Part shown: positions 1 through 5,080 of the stretch, piece after piece
How positions within the stretch are numbered: position 1 is the stretch's first letter
Layout of the letters: the number at the start of each line of letters is the position of its first letter
Assembly: GCA_021781855.1 (NCBI GenBank)
Contig: JAJXWC010000140.1
Location: forward strand, 1 to 6,122
Direction of reading: 5' to 3'
Length of the DNA stretch: 6,122 nt
Origin: Bacillota bacterium
GTDB taxonomy: Bacteria; Bacillota; Bacilli; Lactobacillales; Streptococcaceae
Translations under genes and position numbers: made by a program
The notes under the pieces: generated by a model
What the model was told of the DNA's origin: nothing
Database searches by the model: none
The model's input: only the letters and a program-made list of their open reading frames with translations

Positions 1-978
1 TGCGACATTCAAAAAAGCACCGAGAAATTCCCACAAGGGTGAATTTCCCATGACTGCAATCGTCCAGCCCAAGCCCATTAATGCAGCACCAATGGCAAAA
101 CCACGTTTATTCGACCAGTGACTTGTTGCACGTCTGACGGTCGATAAGAGGGTCACAACAAGTACCGTATTGGTAATCGCCATAAAAGTAAGCATTCGTT
201 GTCCATAAATTTCTAAGCCAAAAAAGTAACTCGTATGAAAACTGTGTGAACTCAAATGCACGGGGATAAAATAATCCATTTGCACAAAAAGAATGGTCAC
301 AAAAATCGTCGCAATCAAATAAAGCATGAAGGTCTTATCTTTTGACACTAATACATAAGCTTTAAAAATGTTCGCTTCGCGGTGTGCTTCGTGATGCTTT
401 GGGTCAAAAGTCTCCTCAATCCAAAAGAAAACAATCAACAACTGAAAAATATCGCCTAAGACGACAAGTAAAAGGAGCAAGAACAAATGGTCACGAAAAA
501 GCCAACCTGAAACACCTGAACCGACAGCCACACCGATATTGAGCACCCAATAATTGAGTGAGAAAACGATTTTGCGGTCATTTGGTGTGGTGATATCAAC
601 CATCATGGCACTTGCACCAGAGTTAAAAAAGCCCCAGCCAAAACTTGCTGTAACCATGCCAACAAAAGTCAACCACGGATTAAATAAAGCAGGCGAATTG
701 GCGAATGCCGCTAAAGCTGCACCAAGAGTCGAAGTCAAAGCACCAATCATCATCGTAGGTCGGCGTCCATGAAGGTCTGTAAAATGCCCTGACCACATGC
801 CAATCAGGAAACTGATGATACTACTGATAATGAGTAAAATCCCCGTAATTCCTGTCCCCATGTGTTGATTGTAGTAAATCGTCATGCTGCCACCGATGGT
901 TGAATAGGTCAGCACACCAATAAAAGTCATGGCAATACGGAGTTGGAGATTTTTCGATAATGTGAAGAAATCTTTCAT
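1..978 (-). CDS. MFS transporter, drug-efflux-like, C-terminus cut by window edge
   Basis: This is a secondary transporter of the major facilitator superfamily in the cytoplasmic membrane; its substrate cannot be told from sequence. Reading back from the ATG at 978-976 gives 326 residues with no stop, so the C-terminus (about 75 residues, judged from the neighbouring paralogue) lies beyond base 1. The protein begins MKDFFTLSKNLQLRIAMTF, followed by strongly hydrophobic segments. The MFS motif A between helices 2 and 3 is visible as GHFTDLHGRRPTM, around residues 59-71. Other shared family stretches are SMTIYYNQH, VFSLNYW and EIYGQRML. The start is supported by AGGA eight bases upstream and by alignment with the start of the next gene (1214-2428), which is about 40% identical by eye. 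The two genes run in the same direction, 235 bases apart. Multidrug efflux is a guess from family resemblance; sugar or peptide export is also possible. Confidence 0.9.
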   Translation of the reverse strand, partial: MKDFFTLSKNLQLRIAMTFIGVLTYSTIGGSMTIYYNQHMGTGITGILLIISSIISFLIGMWSGHFTDLHGRRPTMMIGALTSTLGAALAAFANSPALFNPWLTFVGMVTASFGWGFFNSGASAMMVDITTPNDRKIVFSLNYWVLNIGVAVGSGVSGWLFRDHLFLLLLLVVLGDIFQLLIVFFWIEETFDPKHHEAHREANIFKAYVLVSKDKTFMLYLIATIFVTILFVQMDYFIPVHLSSHSFHTSYFFGLEIYGQRMLTFMAITNTVLVVTLLSTVRRATSHWSNKRGFAIGAALMGLGWTIAVMGNSPLWEFLGAFLNVA

Positions 979-1054
979 TTTATTATTCCTGTATTTATGT
1001 GTTCCAAGAACTTGTTTTTTCAGCTGATGATGTTTTCTGACACAAGCATTACCT

Positions 1055-1082
1055 ATATTATGCATAGCTTCAAAATGGTAAA
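1055..1082 (-). promoter_or_regulatory. Possible sigma-A promoter for the left MFS gene
   Basis: On the minus strand TTTACC (1082-1077) and TAATAT (1060-1055) are spaced by 16 bases, each matching 4 of 6 consensus positions. An alternative -35, TTGTCA at 1089-1084, has a better hexamer but only a poor -10 (TATGCA) at 17 bases. I saw no convincing terminator between the two MFS genes, so read-through from the upstream gene is equally possible. Confidence 0.22.
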
Positions 1083-1151
1083 TTGACAACCCAGCGAAGC
1101 AAAGATACTGCGGTAAAAAGCTAGGCATTGCGATTACGACTAGCCAGTAAG

Positions 1152-1191
1152 GCAAGAAATACATAGATAGCATGCATTGCTGAGATAAAAA
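1152..1191 (-). repeat. Intergenic repeat, left copy of an inverted pair around the MFS gene
   Basis: Read on the minus strand, this 40-base segment matches 2682-2721 read on the plus strand at 33 of 40 positions, and all seven differences are transitions. The best-kept core is TATCTCAGCA followed by TGC and TGCTATCTA. The two copies are therefore inverted relative to each other and lie on either side of the transporter gene at 1214-2428. The match is seen directly; the origin (mobile repeat, duplication scar) is inference. Confidence 0.6.
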
Positions 1192-1213
1192 CAAGACAGA
1201 CTTTGGAACAGTT

Positions 1214-2428
1214 CTATTTTTGTTGATGCCTCTGGACTGCGATGAGGCAAAGGATAATGGCTAAAATCTCGGCAACTAAGAGCACCATGCTAACACCAGT
1301 TGCTTTGATTTGTGGAGAAATAGAGACGAGTCCAGCGGCAAGAATATTTGCAATCGGTTGTCTAACGGCACTTATTCCATTGTACGCCCCTATTTTTTCA
1401 GGGTTCATTAGGTCAGCACCAAGACTTTGCACACTTGGTGTATAAATGATTTCGCCGAAAGTGTAAATGATTGCTGCAATGAAAATCGGTGTAAAAGTTG
1501 TCGTCATAAAGGCAAAAATCATGCCTGCCGTCATGAAAATACTGCCAAAAATGAAGCCCTTGCGATGTGACCAGTCATGCGTCCATTTATTCAGACTGGT
1601 CATCAAGAACACCACCATGACACAGGCTAAAATCAGATAAATGGTCAGCATGCGTTGCCCATAAATTTGAAAACCAAAAAGTGTTAGCGTCTGGAATGAA
1701 TTGGAGAGATGCACGGGCAAAAAAGTATCAAACTGCATGATAATCATCGTGGTCAAAATATTTGCCGCAATAAAAATCATATAAGTTTTGTCTTTTGCGA
1801 CAATGAGATAGCTTTTGATAAGACTATCAGGCTTCTTTTCAGATTTGACAGGCACGAAAGTTTCCGTCAAAAAGAAAATCACAATAAAAAGCATGAGTAA
1901 AATCGTCAGCAGTAAAATCACTAAAAGCGCGAGAAAAGCCGGCTTGAACAGCCAAGCGCCGAGTGCTGCACCGATAATGACGGACAAATTTTGTGCCCAG
2001 TAATTCAGCATGAACACGACTTTCCGATTTTCCGCCGTTGAATCATCAATAATCATCGCTGAACCCGCTGTGACATCCAGTGAGAAGCCAAATGAAATCA
2101 GTAAGAAACCGATAAAAGTCGTCCACGGATTGACCAGATGAGGCAAATTTGACAAAAGTGCCGTGATAGCTCCCGCCAACTGCAAGATGCTTCCTCCTGT
2201 CATCACAGGTTTTCGTCCTTGACGGTCGGCCCAAAACCCGCCGAGCAAGCCTGCAACAAATGTCGCCACTGCAGAAATGGATAGAAAAAGTCCTGTCATT
2301 GCTGCACCTACGTGCTGGTTGTAGTAAATGGTCATCGACGAAAAAACCGTACCGTAAGAAAATGCGGCAAGAAAAACAATCACAATTCGCCATTGTAAAT
2401 TACGGTTCAGTCTCCAAAATTCTTTCAT
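1214..2428 (-). CDS. MFS transporter, drug-efflux-like (complete)
   Basis: This is a complete major facilitator superfamily permease of 404 residues, the usual length for a 12-helix drug:proton antiporter-type protein, with hydrophobic segments along its whole length. Motif A after helix 2 reads GGFWADRQGRKPVM (about residues 58-71). A polar central loop (about residues 191-205, VPVKSEKKPDSLIKS) divides the two six-helix halves. The start is chosen at the ATG 2428-2426, not at an in-frame ATG ten codons earlier: this ATG has AGGA nine bases upstream, and the product then begins MKEFWRLNRNLQWRI, aligning with MKDFFTLSKNLQLRI of the paralogue at 1-978. The extra ten codons would run through the ribosome binding site. 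The gene lies divergent to the sigma-factor operon, and inverted repeats bracket it (1152-1191 and 2682-2721). The substrate is unknown; efflux of a toxic compound is the family-based guess. Confidence 0.93.
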   Translation of the reverse strand: MKEFWRLNRNLQWRIVIVFLAAFSYGTVFSSMTIYYNQHVGAAMTGLFLSISAVATFVAGLLGGFWADRQGRKPVMTGGSILQLAGAITALLSNLPHLVNPWTTFIGFLLISFGFSLDVTAGSAMIIDDSTAENRKVVFMLNYWAQNLSVIIGAALGAWLFKPAFLALLVILLLTILLMLFIVIFFLTETFVPVKSEKKPDSLIKSYLIVAKDKTYMIFIAANILTTMIIMQFDTFLPVHLSNSFQTLTLFGFQIYGQRMLTIYLILACVMVVFLMTSLNKWTHDWSHRKGFIFGSIFMTAGMIFAFMTTTFTPIFIAAIIYTFGEIIYTPSVQSLGADLMNPEKIGAYNGISAVRQPIANILAAGLVSISPQIKATGVSMVLLVAEILAIILCLIAVQRHQQK

Positions 2429-2437
2429 TCTTCTATT

Positions 2438-2444
2438 TCCTTTT
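2438..2444 (-). promoter_or_regulatory. Ribosome binding site fixing the MFS start
   Basis: The minus strand reads AAAAGGA here, nine bases before the ATG at 2428. It lies inside the reading frame that an earlier ATG at 2458 would give, and this argues for the shorter 404-residue product. Confidence 0.65.
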
Positions 2445-2456
2445 ATCTTTCGTAGC
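2445..2456 (-). repeat. 12-base perfect repeat GCTACGAAAGAT, copy in the MFS leader
   Basis: The minus strand reads GCTACGAAAGAT just before the ribosome binding site of the MFS gene. The identical 12 bases occur on the plus strand at 2720-2731, directly after the core of the inverted repeat. This ties the leader of the MFS gene to the same repeat family. Confidence 0.55.
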
Positions 2457-2464
2457 AAAGCGGA

Positions 2465-2551
2465 GATAGAGCGAATGGATAGCGTAGATGTGAGCTTATA
2501 TCCTAAATTCAGTGGGCGTCAAAGCTCCAGCTTAGTAATTCTCTGCTTCAT
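2465..2551 (+). repeat. Short copy of a two-part intergenic repeat block
   Basis: It begins with 22 bases (2465-2486, GATAGAGCGAATG then ATAGCGTA) that match 2830-2851 with one mismatch. It ends with TCTCTGCTTCAT (2540-2551), identical to 2972-2983. In between, CCTAA...GTGGG (2502-2516) matches 2934-2948 in part. It is about 67 bases shorter than the other copy and its hairpin is degraded. GAGCTT (2492-2497) and AAGCTC (2522-2527) can still pair. It most likely lies in the 5' leader of the MFS mRNA, in antisense orientation. Confidence 0.55.
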
Positions 2552-2595
2552 AATTTCATCAAATATTTACAAATTTTATTGAATTGTATAGAATA

Positions 2596-2604
2596 ATTTT
2601 AACA
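2596..2604 (-). promoter_or_regulatory. Candidate extended -10 promoter for the MFS gene
   Basis: The minus strand reads TGTTAAAAT, an extended -10 element with a 5-of-6 hexamer. The -35 position (about 2624-2619, TAGTTT) is poor. The 8-base palindrome TAGCGCTA (2623-2630) overlaps that position and could be an operator, but this is guesswork. Use of this promoter would give a leader of about 160 bases containing the short repeat block. Confidence 0.28.
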
Positions 2605-2681
2605 TAAAATAAACTTAAAAACTAGCGCTAAAGGCGAATTTACTGGACTTTTCCCGATTTGATGAATTTGTCAGAACAATT

Positions 2682-2721
2682 TTTTTATCTCAGCAGTGCG
2701 TGCTATCTACACACTTCCTGC
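2682..2721 (+). repeat. Intergenic repeat, right copy of the inverted pair around the MFS gene
   Basis: This is the partner of the segment at 1152-1191 in opposite orientation (33 of 40 positions, only transitions). It runs straight into GCTACGAAAGAT (2720-2731), which recurs inverted at 2445-2456. Related modules (GCTATC followed by CATTCGCTCTATC) occur on the minus strand at about 2486-2465 and 2851-2830, so the window holds at least four relatives of one repeat family. Confidence 0.6.
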
Positions 2722-2779
2722 TACGAAAGATGAGAGCTTCGTTCGATTGCTCTAAGGTCAACCGCTTTCGGCTAGACTT

Positions 2780-2805
2780 CTAACCACTTTGCCCTGTGGC
2801 TTTAG
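2780..2805 (+). repeat. Hairpin inside the repeat-rich intergenic part
   Basis: CTAACCAC (2780-2787) can pair with GTGG (2796-2799) and TTAG (2802-2805), leaving a two-base bulge (CT) and an eight-base loop. Around it CCG/CGG (2762-2770) and GCTACG (2720-2725) with CGTAGC (2809-2814) can also pair, so a larger folded element is possible. There is no T-run after it, so it is not a terminator. Confidence 0.35.
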
Positions 2806-2829
2806 CACCGTAGCGAGTATCGACAGCGT

Positions 2830-2983
2830 GATAGAGCGAATGAATAGCGTAACCTCATATCGCAGATGTTAAGCAGACTGTTGCGGTCTCAGCCGCTTAC
2901 AGGTCGTTTAGTTTTTTCACCTAGAAGTTGTGCCCTAAGCTTGGTGGGAATTGAAATTCCCAGCAAGTAAGTCTCTGCTTCAT
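2830..2983 (+). repeat. Long copy of the two-part intergenic repeat block, with perfect hairpin
   Basis: It shares its first 22 bases with 2465-2486 (one mismatch) and its last 12 with 2540-2551 (identical). The inner part is longer and holds small stems such as GCGG/CCGC (2884-2897). It also holds the perfect inverted repeat TGGGAATT-GA-AATTCCCA (2945-2962). The hairpin has no T-run, so termination is unlikely. It ends just upstream of the sigma-factor promoter region. Confidence 0.55.
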
Positions 2984-2985
2984 TT

Positions 2986-3031
2986 TTGTTAAAATAAACT
3001 GTAACCAATCTTAATATTCATTTGTTATATT
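2986..3031 (+). promoter_or_regulatory. Promoter region of the sigma/anti-sigma operon
   Basis: Two candidates are visible. One is TTGTTA (2986-2991) with CTTAAT at 18 bases (3010-3015), 4 of 6 in each hexamer. The other is an extended -10, TGTTATATT (3023-3031), with a weak -35, which would leave a very short leader. TGTAACC (3000-3006) resembles the AAC-containing -35 of ECF promoters and could point to self-regulation, but no CGT-type -10 follows at about 16 bases. Confidence 0.3.
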
Positions 3032-3035
3032 TATG

Positions 3036-3042
3036 AAAGGAG
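3036..3042 (+). promoter_or_regulatory. Strong ribosome binding site for a GTG start
   Basis: AAAGGAG lies six bases before the GTG at 3049. It is the best Shine-Dalgarno match in the window and is what supports the GTG as start. The ATG at 3033 is in another frame and precedes the site. Confidence 0.85.
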
Positions 3043-3048
3043 AGAAAA

Positions 3049-3540
3049 GTGAATATCCGCGACTACGAACAAGATGTCACACGCTATGCCATTGAAATCA
3101 CCAAGTACCTCGTTTCACGTGGCAGTCGACTGCAAGATGCTGAAGATACGGTGCAGGACACGATTTTGAAAATCCTTACCCTTGACCTTTTTATTGAACC
3201 TGACAAACTTCGGGCTTGGATGTATCGTGTGTCCATTCGCACTTATATCAACAAATATCACCGTGCGCAACATTATCAGCTCATTATTGAACAACTCGGA
3301 CGCGAGTTGACCGATTTTGCTCCGCCAGATAGTCTGACAGACTTGTCAAAGCTACTTGCTCAGCTTCCAGCTTATGAAAATCAGCTTTTGACGGCTTATT
3401 ACTACGAAAATCGCTCAACCAAGCAACTCGCTGCTGATTTTCATTATAGTCTTAGCAAAATCAAAATCGACCTCTACCGCGCACGCAAAAAACTGAAAAA
3501 ATATTTAGAAAAAGAAGGTTATGACGAATGGAAAATCTAG
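3049..3540 (+). CDS. ECF-type sigma factor (sigma-70 family, group 4)
   Basis: This 163-residue protein has the size and two-domain plan of an extracytoplasmic-function sigma factor, which directs RNA polymerase to a small regulon. Region 2 spans about residues 14-72, with the polymerase-binding stretch DAEDTVQDTILKIL (30-43) and LRAWMYRVSIRTYINKYHR (54-72), the usual place of -10 recognition. A linker (about 73-99) leads to region 4 (about 100-152), where LLAQLPAYENQLLTAYYYENRS is followed by the helix-turn-helix QLAADFHYSLSKIKIDLYRARKKL. The C-terminus is basic. The start is GTG with a strong AAAGGAG site. The stop overlaps the next gene by 13 bases, so the two are translationally coupled. 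The downstream membrane protein is the probable anti-sigma factor. I do not recognise a named ortholog; it is not the competence sigma factor ComX, which has a different build. Confidence 0.9.
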   Translation: MNIRDYEQDVTRYAIEITKYLVSRGSRLQDAEDTVQDTILKILTLDLFIEPDKLRAWMYRVSIRTYINKYHRAQHYQLIIEQLGRELTDFAPPDSLTDLSKLLAQLPAYENQLLTAYYYENRSTKQLAADFHYSLSKIKIDLYRARKKLKKYLEKEGYDEWKI

Positions 3541-4526
3541 GAAAAGACTTTGAAAAATTTACAAAAAAAGCCAGATGGAAAAAATGGCTGAAAATCATAC
3601 TCACCTCTTTGATATCAGCAGTTGTCGCCGTATTCGCATTGGGAGCTGGGCTAAACTGGTATAGTGACCACCTCTCTTTGAGTTATCAAAACTCAACCAA
3701 CGCCGCCGCACAATATGCTTGGAGCCAAAACGAAAATGTCTCCACTACTTCCCCCATTCAAGAACCTTACGGTGCTTTGGATAAAGAAGCTGTTATTGCC
3801 ACTTATAAAAATATTGACGGTTATCATGTCCCCTGGCAAACACAAAATTGGGTCAACGGACAGCTCATCAACAAATACGGTGCGCTCACTTTCTCGGGAA
3901 ATAATGCTTTTTTGGATAGTACGCAGCAAAAAGTTGCTCTCTTTTATACGACAGATGAAAAAATTCTACAGTCCAAAAATTATGTCTGGGGGCAACCTAC
4001 GCACATAGCAGATACAATTTCCACTTTAAAAAATCAGGTCGCCGAAGTGGCTGTTACTTTCGACAAACCTTACACTTATGCAGAAATTCAACAAATGATT
4101 CCTTCTAATCTCTTGATTAATTGGTACTGGGCAGGTGGTTTGGCTGAAAATATTAATCCTAATGCTTTGGGAATCCCTTCTCCATTTGGTATCCCGAGTG
4201 ATGTTGATAATGAAGGAAATCCGACTGGTAAATTGACCAATGCCGACTATGCCAATGCTGTCGGAGGAATGAATAGTAAAAATCTTGTGGAACTGATGGT
4301 AAATGGTGCTTCCTATCTTTACAAAGATACTAATGACAATTTCGCAAAAGCCGCTGCTCATGTGAAATATTCAGAAGAACTCAAACTTGCTGATGCCAAG
4401 TTTTCAGGTGTTATCCTTACGGGCCGGACACAAAATTTTGCTCATCTGGACAAAAAAAGTTGGGTTTTTGCGACAAATACTGGTGTCACAACCGAAATCA
4501 GACCCGATATTGCACCAATAAAATAA
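3528..4526 (+). CDS. Membrane-anchored anti-sigma factor (Sigma_reg_N/C-like)
   Basis: This 332-residue protein has one membrane helix (about 23-45, IILTSLISAVVAVFALGAGL). It follows a short, very basic cytoplasmic N-terminus (FTKKARWKKWLK), so about 285 residues lie outside the cell. The outer part resembles the sigma-factor-regulator C-terminal family: VAEVAVTFDKPYTYAEIQQMIP (171-192), then NWYW (198-201), and a final SGVILTGRTQNF segment. It has no cysteine, so it is not a zinc-type anti-sigma factor. The expected role is to bind the ECF sigma factor at the membrane and free it after an envelope signal; the signal is unknown. The ATG lies inside the end of the sigma gene, with AAGAAGG nine bases upstream. 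An in-frame stop (3522-3524) rules out an earlier start. The inner part is unusually short for a sigma-binding domain. The family call rests on remembered motifs plus operon position. Confidence 0.82.
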   Translation: MENLGKDFEKFTKKARWKKWLKIILTSLISAVVAVFALGAGLNWYSDHLSLSYQNSTNAAAQYAWSQNENVSTTSPIQEPYGALDKEAVIATYKNIDGYHVPWQTQNWVNGQLINKYGALTFSGNNAFLDSTQQKVALFYTTDEKILQSKNYVWGQPTHIADTISTLKNQVAEVAVTFDKPYTYAEIQQMIPSNLLINWYWAGGLAENINPNALGIPSPFGIPSDVDNEGNPTGKLTNADYANAVGGMNSKNLVELMVNGASYLYKDTNDNFAKAAAHVKYSEELKLADAKFSGVILTGRTQNFAHLDKKSWVFATNTGVTTEIRPDIAPIK

Positions 4527-4562
4527 GAAAATCGGATTTCACTCCGATTTTCTTATTTTTTT
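4521..4562 (+). terminator. Intrinsic terminator of the sigma/anti-sigma operon
   Basis: AAATAAGAAAATCGGA (4521-4536) and TCCGATTTTCTTATTT (4543-4558) form a perfect 16-bp stem with a six-base loop, followed by a T-run to 4562. The left arm includes the last lysine codon and the stop codon (4524-4526) of the anti-sigma gene, so translating ribosomes reach into the hairpin. Confidence 0.9.
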
Positions 4563-4659
4563 CAAAAAAAGTGACGTTCAATCGCCACATTTTTAATAAA
4601 AAGTAGTAAAATAAAAGTAATGAAAAGGCATTCAAAATACTAAATATTTCCAAATCGCC

Positions 4660-4688
4660 TTGGTAGACGAAAGCCTTTCAGATATATT
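4660..4688 (+). promoter_or_regulatory. Sigma-A-type promoter for the 85-residue gene
   Basis: TTGGTA (4660-4665) and TATATT (4683-4688) are exactly 17 bases apart, with 4 and 5 of 6 consensus matches. Transcription would begin near 4695, giving a leader of about 84 bases that opens with the small hairpin GAAGT-GATT-ACTTC (4695-4708). A second -10-like TAAAAT at 4607-4612 lacks a good -35. Confidence 0.45.
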
Positions 4689-4694
4689 GGCTTT

Positions 4695-4708
4695 GAAGTG
4701 ATTACTTC
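4695..4708 (+). other. Small hairpin at the predicted 5' end of the mRNA
   Basis: GAAGT and ACTTC form a 5-bp stem with loop GATT, right at the predicted transcription start. AAAGCC (4670-4675) and GGCTTT (4689-4694) form another 6-bp pair just upstream, overlapping the promoter. The hairpin may protect the 5' end of the transcript; a regulatory role is not shown. No known riboswitch is recognised. Confidence 0.25.
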
Positions 4709-4778
4709 ATCAAAAAGTGGAGGAATCAGCCGTATTTGCTAGGTTAAACAAAAACTAAAGAAAGGACACTCAAACCTC

Positions 4779-5036
4779 ATGGACTACGAAATAATTAAAC
4801 AGCTCATTACCGAAGCACAAAACAACGGTAGCGCACGATACGAAGCCTGGGAATTATCTGTTTCTGGCAACGTTCTTAGCATTTTTCATAACGGTGGGAA
4901 AATTGCTCATTTTTACATGACTGCATTTGAGACTGGCTCACTGGAATGGCTCACTCGTCCATCAATGCTCGAAAGCAAAACCGTAAGCCGCATTGAAAGT
5001 TATCTTCTGGGTGCTTGGCCACGCGTTTCTTTCTGA
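4779..5036 (+). CDS. Small protein of unknown function (85 residues)
   Basis: I do not recognise this protein. It is soluble by composition, without signal peptide, membrane helix or cysteine. It starts MDYEIIKQLITEAQNNGSAR, probably helical, and continues into an alternating stretch likely to be beta strands (YEAWELSVSGNVLSIFHNGGKIAHFYM). It ends with a helical part (about residues 58-78, PSMLESKTVSRIESYLLGAW). AAAGGA lies 12 bases before the ATG, a rather long spacing. It has its own likely promoter (4660-4688) and is closed by a two-way terminator, so it is a single-gene unit between the anti-sigma gene and pgi. The regular start, a coding-like protein with aromatic residues and clean flanking signals support a real gene. 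A role in the sigma pathway is possible only by proximity. Confidence 0.75.
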   Translation: MDYEIIKQLITEAQNNGSARYEAWELSVSGNVLSIFHNGGKIAHFYMTAFETGSLEWLTRPSMLESKTVSRIESYLLGAWPRVSF

Positions 5037-5041
5037 AAAAG

Positions 5042-5073
5042 AAAAGTCCTTGCTCAATGAGCAAGGACTTTTT
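5042..5073. terminator. Two-way intrinsic terminator between convergent genes
   Basis: AAAAGTCCTTGCTC (5042-5055) and GAGCAAGGACTTTT (5059-5072) form a perfect 14-bp stem with a three-base loop. A T-run follows on the plus strand and an A-rich stretch (T-run on the minus strand) precedes it. It can therefore end both the small plus-strand gene, which stops at 5036, and pgi, which stops at 5081. Confidence 0.92.
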
Positions 5074-5080
5074 ATCGCTT

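Larger units (their letters stand above)
2429..3048. other. 620-base stretch without a protein-coding gene, repeat-rich, between divergent genes
   Basis: I find no convincing protein gene here on either strand; the open frames are short and lack ribosome binding sites. The stretch holds the leader of the MFS gene, the short repeat block (2465-2551), an AT-rich piece with a candidate minus-strand promoter (2596-2604), the right copy of the inverted repeat (2682-2721), a GC-richer and palindrome-rich part (about 2701-2851), the long repeat block (2830-2983), and the promoter and ribosome binding site of the sigma operon (2986-3048). The repeat parts differ in base composition from the AT-rich promoter parts. 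That suggests they were inserted or amplified as units. Confidence 0.7.
4620..4758 (+). pseudogene. Possible remnant of a small gene (weak)
   Basis: One frame from 4624 to the TAA at 4756-4758 is broken only by a TGA at 4699-4701. It reads GIQNTKYFQIALVDESLSD and then, past the stop, LLHQKVEESAVFARLNKN. An ATG at 4620 would enter this frame if the AAAA run at 4623-4626 were one base shorter, and the TGA could be a former TGG. In AT-rich DNA a run like this arises by chance fairly often, there is no ribosome binding site, and a good promoter overlaps it. I keep it only as a low-confidence note. Confidence 0.15.

Noticed and set aside
554..772. Open frame of 72 codons on the plus strand
   Set aside because: It is antisense to the left MFS gene, has no ribosome binding site, and its product looks like out-of-frame translation.
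2046..2393. Open frame of 115 codons on the minus strand
   Set aside because: It overlaps the MFS gene in another frame of the same strand; its cysteine- and arginine-rich product is typical of a frame shadow.
2429..2458. Ten-codon N-terminal extension of the complete MFS protein
   Set aside because: It runs through the ribosome binding site and is absent from the paralogue, which starts at the equivalent methionine.
2620..2633. Catabolite-control (cre) site around TAGCGCTA
   Set aside because: Only the central palindrome fits; too many positions of the lactococcal cre consensus fail on both sides.
2731..2752. tRNA-like T-arm (GTTCGATTGC)
   Set aside because: No acceptor stem, anticodon arm or D-arm can be built around it.
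2695..2757. Short peptides readable in the repeat copies (for example RAIYTLPATKDESFVRLL)
   Set aside because: The frames are about 20 codons, without ribosome binding sites, and the related copies do not keep the same reading; they look like by-products of the repeat.
4026..4361. Open frame of 111 codons antisense to the anti-sigma gene
   Set aside because: The plus-strand gene has clear family motifs, operon overlap and a terminator; the antisense frame has none of these.
4564..4596. Second terminator-like hairpin GTGACG-TTCAAT-CGCCAC with T-run
   Set aside because: The stem is six pairs with one mismatch, and the strong 16-bp terminator immediately upstream already explains termination.
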